A stretch of DNA of 5,786 nt from Pseudomonadota bacterium. GTDB lineage: Bacteria; Pseudomonadota; Gammaproteobacteria; Burkholderiales; Burkholderiaceae_D. Every line of letters begins with the position of its first letter. Within the stretch, counting starts at the first letter, position 1. The stretch lies in assembly GCA_023391395.1 (NCBI GenBank), contig JAEWBA010000223.1, positions 1-5,786 of the forward strand, read 5' to 3'. The notes beneath the pieces are model-generated. The model had not been told where the DNA came from. It did not search any database and worked only from the letters and a program-made list of their open reading frames with translations. Positions 1-5,786 of the stretch are shown one piece after another. The position numbers were made by a program, and so were the translations under genes.

Positions 1-2461
1 CGCCCATACCAACCAGGTTGGAACGGTGGATGCGCTCGAAGGAGCGGGCGATCACCGCCTTCACGCCCAGCAACTGGGTGCCCTTGGCCGCCCAGTCGCG
101 CGAAGAGCCGGTGCCGTATTCCTCGCCAGCGAAGATCATGGTCGGCACGCCGTCATTGATGTACTTCATGGCGGCGTCGTAGATCGACAGCTGCTCGCCG
201 CTCGGCTGGTGAATGGTCAGGCCGCCCTCGACACGCGAACCGTCCGGCTTGGCCGGGATCATCAGGTTCTTGATGCGCACGTTGGCGAAAGTGCCGCGCA
301 TCATGACTTCATGGTTGCCGCGGCGCGAGCCGTTGGAGTTGAAGTCGGCCTTCAATACGCCTTTTTCCAGCAGCCACTTGCCGGCCGGGGAGGATTCCTT
401 GATCGAACCGGCCGGCGAAATGTGGTCGGTGGTGATCGAGTCGCCGAAGACACCCAGAGCGCGGGCATTTTCGATGGTGGTGGCGGCGCCCTTGGGCTCC
501 ATGCCGAAGTCCTCGAAGAAAGGCGGCTCGGCGATGTAGGTCGACTTCGGCCAGTTGTAGACGTCACCCTTGGCCACACCCTTGATGCCTTCCCACAGCT
601 TGCCCGGCTTGGCCTTCACATCGGCGTAGTTTTCCTTGAAGGTCTTGGCGCTCATCGCGTGCTTCATCAGCTTGCCGATTTCATGCGAAGTCGGCCAGAT
701 GTCGCCCAGGTAAACATCCTTGCCGCCCTTGCCCTTGCCGACCGGCTCGGACATCAGATCCTTGGTGACGTTGCCGGCGATGGCGTAGGCGACCACCAGC
801 GGCGGCGAAGCCAGGAAGTTGGCACGGATGTTCGGATGGATGCGCGCTTCGAAGTTGCGATTGCCGGACAGCACGGCGGCCGCCACGATGTCGTTCTTGA
901 CGATCGCTTCGTTCATCGGCGCGGTCAGGTCGCCCGCGTTGCCGATACAGGTGGTGCAACCGTAGGCGGCGACGCCGAAGCCCAGCTTCTCCAGGTAGGG
1001 CAGCAGGCCCGCCTCTTCCAGGTACTTGGTGACCACGCGCGAACCGGGAGCCAGCGAAGTCTTGATGTGCGGCGCGACCTTCAGGCCCGCTTCCACTGCC
1101 TTCTTGGCCAGGAGGCCGGCAGCCAGCAGCACGCTCGGGTTGGAGGTGTTGGTGCAGGAGGTGATGGCAGCGATCAGTACGTCACCGCTCTTGACCTTGA
1201 TGCCGTCCGAAGTCTCGTAGACAGCGTCCAGGTCGGAAGCCTTCTTGTTGAAACCGTTTTCCGCGACCGGTTTGGAGAACAGGTCGGCGAAGGTCGACTT
1301 GACGTTGCCGATTTCGATGCGGTCCTGCGGACGTTTCGGGCCGGCCAGCGAAGGCGCCACGGTGCCGAGGTCGAGCGTGACGACATTGGTGTAGTCGATG
1401 TCGCCGGCACGCGGAATGCCGAACAGTTTCTGTGCCTTGAAGTAGGATTCGAACGCGTCGATTTCCGCCTTGCTGCGGCCGGTGCCCTTGAAGTAGTCGA
1501 TGGTCGCTTCGTCCACCGGGAAGAAGCCCATGGTTGCGCCGTATTCCGGAGCCATGTTGGCAATGGTGGCGCGGTCGGTAGTGGACAGCGAGGCGGTGCC
1601 TTCGCCGAAGAATTCGACAAACTTGCCGACCACTTTTTCCTTGCGCAGCATTTCGGTGATGGTCAGCACCAGGTCGGTGGCGGTCACGCCCTCGCGCAGG
1701 GCGCCGGTCAGGTTGACGCCGATCACGTCCGGGGTCAGGAAGTACACCGGTTGGCCCAGCATGCCGGCTTCAGCCTCGATGCCGCCCACGCCCCAGCCGA
1801 CCACGCCGATGCCGTTGATCATGGTGGTGTGGGAGTCCGTGCCGACCAGGGTGTCGGGATAGTAGACGTCCTTCTTCTTGTGCACGCCGCGCGCCAGGTA
1901 CTCGAGGTTAACTTGGTGCACGATGCCGAAGCCGGGCGGCACCACGCCGAAGGTGTCGAAGGCTTGCATGCCCCACTTCATGAATTGGTAGCGCTCGTTG
2001 TTGCGCTGGAACTCCAGCTTCATGTTCAGGTCGAGCGCCTTCTTGTCACGGAAGTGATCGATCTGCACGGAGTGATCCACCACCAGATCGACCGGCACCA
2101 GCGGTTCGATGTTCTTCGGCTTCTTGCCGAGCTTGGAAGCGACGTTGCGCATGGCGGCCAAGTCGGCCAGGAGGGGCACGCCGGTGAAGTCCTGCAGCAC
2201 CACGCGGGCCACTACGAAGGGAATTTCATCGACGCGCGCGGCATTCGGCTGCCAGTTGGCGAGTTGTTTGACGTGCTCTTCAGTGACTTTCTGGCCGTCG
2301 CAGTTGCGCAGGACCGATTCCAGCACGATGCGGATCGATACCGGCAGACGGGAAATGTTGACGCCGAGCTTCTTCTCCAATGCGGGCAGCGAATAGAACT
2401 TGCCTTTCTTGGAATCCGAAATCTTGAATTCCTTCAGCGTGTTCAGGGTGTTGCGGGACAT
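1..2461 (-). CDS. acnA: Aconitate hydratase, AcnA/IRP type (3' end missing)
   Basis: This enzyme interconverts citrate and isocitrate through cis-aconitate in the cytoplasmic TCA cycle, using a [4Fe-4S] cluster. The ATG at 2461 begins [12 protein letters not shown] and is preceded by AAGGAG five bases away, which fixes the start. About 820 residues are visible, so roughly 80-90 C-terminal residues of the usual ~890-905 lie beyond the left edge. Visible landmarks are the DSHTT substrate motif (209-213), SCTNTSNP with Cys436, CTTC with Cys502 and Cys505, and the swivel-domain motif [10 protein letters not shown] (785-794). The three cysteines have the 66- and 3-residue spacing I recall for E. 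coli AcnA cluster ligands (435/501/504). The motif order is that of AcnA/IRP1, not AcnB, whose swivel domain is N-terminal. No frameshift or missing key residue is seen in the visible part. It is probably the last of the four minus-strand genes visible here. Codons TTA, CTA and TCA are avoided, which fits high expression. The family call is very secure. Confidence 0.97.
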   Translation of the reverse strand, partial: MSRNTLNTLKEFKISDSKKGKFYSLPALEKKLGVNISRLPVSIRIVLESVLRNCDGQKVTEEHVKQLANWQPNAARVDEIPFVVARVVLQDFTGVPLLADLAAMRNVASKLGKKPKNIEPLVPVDLVVDHSVQIDHFRDKKALDLNMKLEFQRNNERYQFMKWGMQAFDTFGVVPPGFGIVHQVNLEYLARGVHKKKDVYYPDTLVGTDSHTTMINGIGVVGWGVGGIEAEAGMLGQPVYFLTPDVIGVNLTGALREGVTATDLVLTITEMLRKEKVVGKFVEFFGEGTASLSTTDRATIANMAPEYGATMGFFPVDEATIDYFKGTGRSKAEIDAFESYFKAQKLFGIPRAGDIDYTNVVTLDLGTVAPSLAGPKRPQDRIEIGNVKSTFADLFSKPVAENGFNKKASDLDAVYETSDGIKVKSGDVLIAAITSCTNTSNPSVLLAAGLLAKKAVEAGLKVAPHIKTSLAPGSRVVTKYLEEAGLLPYLEKLGFGVAAYGCTTCIGNAGDLTAPMNEAIVKNDIVAAAVLSGNRNFEARIHPNIRANFLASPPLVVAYAIAGNVTKDLMSEPVGKGKGGKDVYLGDIWPTSHEIGKLMKHAMSAKTFKENYADVKAKPGKLWEGIKGVAKGDVYNWPKSTYIAEPPFFEDFGMEPKGAATTIENARALGVFGDSITTDHISPAGSIKESSPAGKWLLEKGVLKADFNSNGSRRGNHEVMMRGTFANVRIKNLMIPAKPDGSRVEGGLTIHQPSGEQLSIYDAAMKYINDGVPTMIFAGEEYGTGSSRDWAAKGTQLLGVKAVIARSFERIHRSNLVGMG

Positions 2462-2466
2462 GGCCT

Positions 2467-2472
2467 CTCCTT
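2467..2472 (-). promoter_or_regulatory. Shine-Dalgarno of acnA
   Basis: On the minus strand AAGGAG lies five bases before the acnA ATG. It is a strong anti-16S match and decides the start. Confidence 0.8.
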
Positions 2473-2547
2473 AGGTGCAATTCAACTGAAAATAAAACGG
2501 GCTTCGATTTGTTGTTTCGTACTGCCTGGGGCGCCTTTAGGGCAGCC

Positions 2548-3036
2548 TCATTTGTTCACGTTCGCCATCATGCGCAGGCGCTCCGGATTTCTGCATTCAT
2601 TGGCCAACTGCTGGCCTTTTTTCGAATCCAGCAGCATGCCCTTGGCGGGAATATCGATCCACACCAATCCATGCTTCTTGTTCTCGAAACGGTTCGCGCC
2701 GGTGGTGGTCTCTACACGTTTCATGCGATGCAGATGTTTCTTCCAGTACAGCGCGATATAGCTGTTGTCGATTTGACTTTGATGAATCGTGAGCGAATTG
2801 CCGAGTTCACATTGATACTCCGTCGCAGTCAATCCGGCGAGATCGGGAATCTGGTCGTCTTCATCGGTAGACGCTGCGGCGGCTGCCGGCGCAGGCTGAG
2901 CCTGGCTTTTCTTCTGCGTCCGCTTCTGGCTTGCCTGCTTGCTGGATTTGCCGGATGCGGGAGCCGTCTCGGCTTGGGCGACGGAAATGCCCAGCGCCAT
3001 GCCGGCGGCGAGAAGGAGAGCGGAAAGTCTTTTCAT
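2548..3036 (-). CDS. Small exported two-cysteine protein, possibly MliC/PliC-like
   Basis: I do not recognise this as a named gene. The 162-residue protein starts at ATG 3036, preceded by AAGGAG eight bases away. It opens with a typical Sec signal peptide: MKR, a hydrophobic stretch at residues 4-19, and a likely cleavage after AQA (20-22). No lipobox cysteine is present, so a soluble periplasmic protein is expected. Residues 23-57 form a low-complexity linker rich in Ala, Lys, Gln, Ser and Pro, followed by an acidic patch DEDD (58-61). The compact domain (about 63-152) has exactly two cysteines, in YQC (Cys76) and NEC (Cys148), which probably form a disulfide. Between them are TTTGANRF (110-117), LVWIDIPAKG (124-133) and LL (135-136). 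This order, YxC then a (S/T)GA motif then a KG motif then a terminal Cys, resembles the MliC/PliC c-type lysozyme inhibitor fold. The resemblance is by eye only. It sits 59 bp after the lyase and 86 bp before acnA, so it is probably cotranscribed with TCA genes. Confidence 0.85.
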   Translation of the reverse strand: MKRLSALLLAAGMALGISVAQAETAPASGKSSKQASQKRTQKKSQAQPAPAAAAASTDEDDQIPDLAGLTATEYQCELGNSLTIHQSQIDNSYIALYWKKHLHRMKRVETTTGANRFENKKHGLVWIDIPAKGMLLDSKKGQQLANECRNPERLRMMANVNK

Positions 3037-3044
3037 GGGAAAGT

Positions 3045-3050
3045 CTCCTT
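3045..3050 (-). promoter_or_regulatory. Shine-Dalgarno of the small exported protein
   Basis: AAGGAG lies eight bases before ATG 3036 on the minus strand. Together with the signal peptide that starts there, it favours 3036 over the upstream in-frame ATG at 3099. Confidence 0.75.
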
Positions 3051-3095
3051 TTGTGCACTCTCGGGCGGGCATGCCGGACAAGGATCGCACGTCAT

Positions 3096-4064
3096 TCATA
3101 GTAAGCCCGCCGCAGACTCCGGCAAGGGCAGGCCGCCGGTTTTCGCGCGTTGCAGTATCGTCCAGTAGTAACGATAGCTGGCGCGGTCATGCAGCCTGCC
3201 GTTATGTTGAATCGGCCCCCATTGCACGTTCCTCGCTTCGGTCAGGATGCTTGCTGCTTCGCTGACTTCCGAGCCGCGTGGCGTGAAGGCCTTGAGAATC
3301 GGTTTGATCTGGTCCGGATGAATGCTCCACATGCGGGTATATCCGCATTCGGCTGCGGCACGTTGGGCATCGTTCGCCACTACCGACGTATCCTTGATTT
3401 CGGTGCTGACGTTGTGCGAGGCGACCTTGCCGTGCGCGTGGCAGGCGGCGGCAATTTCCAGCTTGGCGCGCATGACCAGGGGATGCGTGAACTGCCCGGG
3501 ACTGCGCATGGCAGCGCCGGGAATGGCGCCGTAATGCGCCGACACGAAATCCATGATGCCGAAGGAAAGGCATTCGACCTGCGGCAAGGCGGCAATGGCC
3601 TGTACATCGGTCAGGGCGCCGTGCGTTTCGATCAGGACATGGACCGGCAGCTTGCTGCGGCCGTTCTCCTTGGCATGCCTGTCCATGACGGCAATGGCGC
3701 GCTTGACGTCCCCGACGCTCTCGGCCTTGGGCAGGACCAGGTAAGCGAGGCGTGGTGCAGCCGTGCAGATGATCGCCACGTCGCTTTCGAAATGCGCGCT
3801 GCCCAGGTCGTGGACGCGCGCCCCGATGCGCCGAAAACGATTTTCCTCGCCCGCAATCAGCGTGGCGATCAGGCGCGCATGGGCTTCTTCGTTGCCAGCG
3901 CTGGCGCCGTCCTCGCAATCCAGGGTGATGTCGAATATGGGGCCAAGCTCTTGTTGCAGGGCGATCGATTTGCGCATGAGCTTTTCCGCTCCGGCGTAGT
4001 GATCGCAAACCGGAATGGATACCGGCTGGCGCGTGCCCTGGAATAAGACCTCGGAAGGGTGCAT
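3096..4064 (-). CDS. HpcH/HpaI aldolase / CitE-like CoA-ester lyase
   Basis: This 322-residue protein belongs to the HpcH/HpaI aldolase-citrate lyase beta (CitE-like) TIM-barrel superfamily, which cleaves or forms C-C bonds of CoA thioesters with Mg2+. Visible landmarks are PVCDHYAG (18-25), DCEDGA (49-54) for the family's DLEDAV, Arg83 in GARVH for the usual RxN, PKAES (112-116), LIETHGAL (144-151) with Glu146, Asp172 in FGIMDF, and IHPDQI (248-253). Glu146 and Asp172 are the expected Mg2+ ligands, and their 26-residue spacing is what I recall for CitE-like proteins. No citrate lyase alpha (CitF) or acyl-carrier (CitD) gene is in the window, so it is probably not part of classical citrate lyase. 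Malyl-CoA or citramalyl-CoA lyase, or a related thioesterase, are candidates; the substrate cannot be read from sequence. Start ATG 4064 (MHPSEVLFQG) fits the family N-terminus, but no clear Shine-Dalgarno precedes it. It lies 77 bp after mdh and ends TTA CTA TGA, rare codons here. Confidence 0.92.
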   Translation of the reverse strand: MHPSEVLFQGTRQPVSIPVCDHYAGAEKLMRKSIALQQELGPIFDITLDCEDGASAGNEEAHARLIATLIAGEENRFRRIGARVHDLGSAHFESDVAIICTAAPRLAYLVLPKAESVGDVKRAIAVMDRHAKENGRSKLPVHVLIETHGALTDVQAIAALPQVECLSFGIMDFVSAHYGAIPGAAMRSPGQFTHPLVMRAKLEIAAACHAHGKVASHNVSTEIKDTSVVANDAQRAAAECGYTRMWSIHPDQIKPILKAFTPRGSEVSEAASILTEARNVQWGPIQHNGRLHDRASYRYYWTILQRAKTGGLPLPESAAGLL

Positions 4065-4094
4065 TGTGCTGCGTATATCGAGTGAATGCCGTAA

Positions 4095-4129
4095 GGCGAG
4101 TGACGCGGCACCGGCCGCGCCACTCTGCC
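4095..4129 (-). other. Intercistronic GC-rich stem-loop between mdh and the lyase gene
   Basis: Arms GAGTGACGCGGC (4098-4109) and GCCGCGCCACTC (4114-4125) flank a 4-base loop. They extend with GGC (4095-4097) against GCC (4127-4129) around a one-base bulge. On the plus strand one pair is A-C, but in the minus-strand transcript the same pair is U-G, so the 12-bp stem closes fully only in the mdh mRNA sense. No U-tract follows, so it is not a standard intrinsic terminator. mRNA 3'-end stabilisation of mdh or partial attenuation before the lyase are the likely roles; this is inference. Confidence 0.55.
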
Positions 4130-4141
4130 GAAGACTGGTGC

Positions 4142-5131
4142 TTAGCCTACGAGGTGCTTCACGCCGTCGCGCTCTTCCTGCAATTCCTTCAGGGTCAGGT
4201 TGATGCGCTCTTGCGAGAAGGCGTCGACCTCCAGGCCCTGGACGATCTTGTATTCACCGTTCTCGGTGGTGACCGGGAAGCCGAACACGATGCCTTCCGG
4301 AATGCCGTAGGAACCGTCCGACGGGATGCCCATGGTAGTCCACTTGCCGTTGGTGCCCAGCACCCAGTCGCGCACGTGGTCGATGGCGGCATTGGCTGCG
4401 GAAGCGGCGGAGGACAGGCCGCGCGCTTCGATGATGGCGGCGCCGCGCTTGCCGACGGTCGGCAGGTAGACGTCCTTGGTCCAGGCTTCGTCGTTCACCA
4501 GTTCCTTGGCCGGCTTGCCGTCGATGGTGGCGTGGGTGAAATCGGCGTACATGGTCGGCGAGTGGTTGCCCCACACGCACAGCTTCTCGATCGAAGTGAT
4601 CGGCTTGCCGACCTTCTGTGCCAGTTGGCTCAGGGCGCGGTTGTGGTCCAGGCGCAGCATGGCGGTGAAGTTCTTGGCCGGCAGGTTGGGGGCCGACTTC
4701 ATGGCGATGTAGGCATTGGTATTGGCCGGGTTGCCGACGACCAGCACCTTGACGTTGCGCGAAGCGACGGCGTCCAGCGCCTTGCCCTGCACGGTGAAGA
4801 TCTGCGCATTGGCTTCCAGCAGATCCTTGCGCTCCATGCCGGGGCCACGCGGACGGGCGCCGACCAGCAGGGCGACGTCGGCATCCTTGAATGCGGTCAT
4901 CGGGTCGCTGTGCGCGGTCATGCCGGCCAGCAGCGGGAATGCGCAATCGTCGATTTCCATCATCACGCCCTTGAGCGCCTTCTGGGCCTTTTCATCCGGG
5001 ATTTCCAGCAATTGCAGGATGACGGGCTGGTCTTTGCCCAGCATATCGCCGTTGGCGATGCGGAACAGCAGGGAGTAGCCGATTTGGCCGGCGGCGCCGG
5101 TAACGGCAACGCGCATAGGGGCTTTAGCCAT
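4142..5131 (-). CDS. mdh: Malate dehydrogenase (NAD+)
   Basis: This cytoplasmic TCA enzyme oxidises malate to oxaloacetate with NAD+. The 329-residue protein, close to the family's ~327, starts at ATG 5131 ([12 protein letters not shown]), with GGAG seven bases upstream. The reading frame continues 43 codons further upstream, but that stretch has no family character. Landmarks are the Rossmann loop GAAGQIG (12-18), Glu43 after beta-2 (LLEIP), the mobile substrate loop [14 protein letters not shown] (92-105) with its arginines, GNPANTNA (133-140), LDHNRA (161-166) with the proton-relay Asp162 and substrate-contacting Arg165, and GNHS (188-191) with catalytic His190. The pattern is the cytosolic-type MDH of Burkholderiales and Thermus, not the ~312-residue E. 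coli type. It is the first gene of the minus-strand cluster and is divergent from the GntR gene across a 296-bp control region. Strong avoidance of TTA, CTA and TCA codons suggests high expression. Confidence 0.97.
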   Translation of the reverse strand: MAKAPMRVAVTGAAGQIGYSLLFRIANGDMLGKDQPVILQLLEIPDEKAQKALKGVMMEIDDCAFPLLAGMTAHSDPMTAFKDADVALLVGARPRGPGMERKDLLEANAQIFTVQGKALDAVASRNVKVLVVGNPANTNAYIAMKSAPNLPAKNFTAMLRLDHNRALSQLAQKVGKPITSIEKLCVWGNHSPTMYADFTHATIDGKPAKELVNDEAWTKDVYLPTVGKRGAAIIEARGLSSAASAANAAIDHVRDWVLGTNGKWTTMGIPSDGSYGIPEGIVFGFPVTTENGEYKIVQGLEVDAFSQERINLTLKELQEERDGVKHLVG

Positions 5132-5138
5132 GATGAAT

Positions 5139-5142
5139 CTCC
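5139..5142 (-). promoter_or_regulatory. Shine-Dalgarno of mdh
   Basis: GGAG (context TTTGGAGA) lies seven bases before ATG 5131 on the minus strand. It supports that start over upstream in-frame codons. Confidence 0.7.
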
Positions 5143-5265
5143 AAAGTGGGAATGAAAACGGTGTCTGAAGTTTTGAGAAAAATTCAGCGAGCCTGTAATA
5201 ATACCGTTGAAAACCTACCAAGTCACAGCCGTGTCCTCGTCCAGACCGGCCTTTGTGCATAGCAA

Positions 5266-5308
5266 TAAATATCGCTTTTCACCCGGCTTGCAACATGTAA
5301 ATATCGCT
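5266..5308. repeat. Pair of 11-bp direct repeats TAAATATCGCT in the mdh control region
   Basis: TAAATATCGCT occurs exactly at 5266-5276 and 5298-5308, that is AGCGATATTTA on the mdh strand. The copies start 32 bp apart, close to three helical turns, so they would lie on the same DNA face. The distal copy overlaps the predicted mdh start site and the proximal copy lies about 30-40 bp downstream of it. Paired sites for a regulator are plausible, but its identity is unknown. Confidence 0.5.
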
Positions 5309-5312
5309 CGCG

Positions 5313-5341
5313 AGTGTAGGATGACATGGCAGGTCTGTCAA
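5313..5341 (-). promoter_or_regulatory. Sigma-70 promoter for mdh (and downstream genes)
   Basis: On the minus strand a perfect -35 TTGACA (5336-5341) is followed by a 17-bp spacer and a -10 TACACT (5313-5318, four of six consensus bases). Transcription would start near 5306, giving an mdh leader of about 175 nt. The candidate operator palindrome lies nine bases upstream of the -35. Confidence 0.6.
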
Positions 5342-5351
5342 TGACTATCAT
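5321..5351 (+). promoter_or_regulatory. Weak candidate promoter for the GntR gene
   Basis: ATGACA (5321-5326) and TATCAT (5346-5351) each match the sigma-70 hexamers at five of six positions, but the 19-bp spacer is long. TATAAG at 5360-5365 is an alternative -10 without a good -35. With either, transcription would start within or just after the palindrome, which would suit autoregulation. The exact promoter is unresolved. Confidence 0.2.
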
Positions 5352-5371
5352 ATATCTTATATAAGACATAT
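5350..5371. promoter_or_regulatory. 22-bp near-perfect palindrome, candidate GntR operator
   Basis: The core TCTTATATAAGA (5355-5366) is a perfect 12-bp palindrome. It extends to 11-base arms, ATATATCTTAT and the inverse of ATAAGACATAT, with a single mismatch (5354/5367). It lies between the mdh promoter and the GntR gene, about 57 bp before that gene's likely start. Dimeric GntR-type wHTH proteins bind such palindromes and often autoregulate. Assignment to this regulator rests on position and symmetry only. Confidence 0.6.
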
Positions 5372-5427
5372 CAGTTAGCGTTTTTTTGCTGGACGGTAAT
5401 GGGTGTTTTGTGGTGAAATCCACGCCT

Positions 5428-5786
5428 ATGAGCTCCATCCCGTCCAATCTGACAACCAATGGCGCGCCTAGCGCAGGGGCGGGAACTTCTGCTTCCGGAG
5501 TCTCCCCCACCTTCAGTCCCCTTTATCAGCAAATCAAGGGGCTCATCACGCAAAGCCTGCAGTCCGGCGAATGGAAGCCGGGTGAGCTGATCCCGAGCGA
5601 AGTCGAGCTGGCTAACCGCTTCAAGGTCAGCCAAGGTACCGTGCGTAAGGCGATCGATGAGCTCGCCGCCGAAAACCTGGTGGTCCGGCGGCAGGGTAAG
5701 GGGACCTTCGTTGCGACGCATCACGAAGAGCGTGCGCAATTCCGATTTCTGCGGTTGATGCCGGATGCTGGCGACCCGCACTATGC
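5428..5786 (+). CDS. GntR-family transcriptional regulator, probably HutC/UTRA type (5' part only)
   Basis: The visible 119 residues hold a complete GntR winged helix-turn-helix at about 30-96: PLYQQIKGLI (31-40), the KPGELIPSE segment (50-58), recognition region ANRFKVSQGTVRKAIDEL (62-79), and the wing VVRRQGKGTFVA (85-96). What follows, FRFLRLMPDAGDPHY (105-119), is consistent with the start of a UTRA effector domain, hence HutC subfamily; the rest lies beyond the right edge. Residues 1-28 are a Ser/Ala/Gly/Thr-rich tail, longer than usual. ATG 5428 is the chosen start, but no clear Shine-Dalgarno precedes it; in-frame GTG codons at 5410 and 5413 are alternatives. It is divergent from mdh and next to a palindrome it may bind, so it probably regulates this TCA cluster and itself. 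The effector is unknown. Confidence 0.93.
   Translation, partial: MSSIPSNLTTNGAPSAGAGTSASGVSPTFSPLYQQIKGLITQSLQSGEWKPGELIPSEVELANRFKVSQGTVRKAIDELAAENLVVRRQGKGTFVATHHEERAQFRFLRLMPDAGDPHY

Noticed and set aside
2522..2545. Possible terminator after the small protein gene (CTGCC/GGCAG inverted repeat)
   Set aside because: The stem is only five base pairs with a 14-base interior, and no U-tract follows in the transcript.
26..2761. A 911-codon open frame on the plus strand opposite acnA
   Set aside because: It is exactly codon-register-aligned with acnA on the other strand. Stops there would need TTA, CTA or TCA codons in acnA, which this GC-rich gene avoids. The translation has no recognisable family features.
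3037..3099. Upstream ATG 3099 for the small exported protein, overlapping the lyase stop as ATGA
   Set aside because: The overlap looks like translational coupling, but it would put 21 non-signal residues before a clear signal peptide. ATG 3036 has its own AAGGAG.
3150..4046. A 298-codon plus-strand open frame opposite the lyase gene
   Set aside because: It has the same in-register antisense explanation. The minus-strand product carries the full set of CitE-like motifs.
4064..5155. A 363-codon plus-strand open frame opposite mdh
   Set aside because: It is register-aligned antisense of a strongly codon-biased mdh and shows no domain signature.
5198..5203. Second mdh promoter with -10 TATTAT on the minus strand
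   Set aside because: The hexamer is good (five of six), but at 17-18 bp spacing the -35 position holds only TGTGAC-like sequence. It is not strong enough to list.
5132..5260. N-terminal extension of malate dehydrogenase to an upstream ATG at 5260
   Set aside because: The extra 43 residues have no MDH character. ATG 5131 has a GGAG at good spacing and gives the normal family length.
5381..5387. Run of seven T before the GntR gene as a terminator tail
   Set aside because: No stable GC-rich hairpin precedes it on the plus strand, and no upstream plus-strand gene needs terminating.

Overview
The window looks like a piece of a betaproteobacterial chromosome of the order Burkholderiales, probably Oxalobacteraceae (Herbaspirillum/Collimonas-like). 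The reasons are moderately high GC, strong G/C third-position codon preference in the housekeeping genes, and the gene order mdh - CitE-like lyase - small secreted protein - acnA, divergent from a GntR regulator. That order matches my memory of the TCA-cycle cluster in this group. The genus assignment is inference only.

Layout. Four genes lie head-to-tail on the minus strand, read right to left. They are malate dehydrogenase (5131-4142), an HpcH/HpaI-type CoA-ester lyase (4064-3096), a small exported two-cysteine protein (3036-2548), and an AcnA-type aconitase (from 2461, running off the left edge with about 820 of ~900 residues present). Gaps are 77, 59 and 86 bp. None holds a convincing intrinsic terminator, so a single mdh-to-acnA operon is plausible. 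On the plus strand a GntR-family regulator begins near 5428 and runs off the right edge.

The 296-bp divergent control region (5132-5427) is AT-rich and structured. A good sigma-70 promoter for mdh has a perfect TTGACA, a 17-bp spacer and TACACT. Nine bases upstream of its -35 is a 22-bp near-perfect palindrome (5350-5371), a strong candidate operator for the neighbouring GntR protein. Two copies of an 11-bp direct repeat (TAAATATCGCT) sit 32 bp apart at and below the predicted mdh start site. The predicted mdh leader is about 175 nt.

Functionally, Mdh and AcnA catalyse two TCA steps, and the lyase acts on a CoA ester related to TCA intermediates (substrate unknown). The secreted protein has no obvious metabolic role and resembles the MliC/PliC lysozyme-inhibitor pattern. 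The GntR regulator is positioned to control the cluster and itself. In related genomes sdh and gltA genes often follow it, but that lies outside this window. The overall cluster is ordinary; the points worth a second look are the orphan lyase, the small secreted protein and the control-region architecture.
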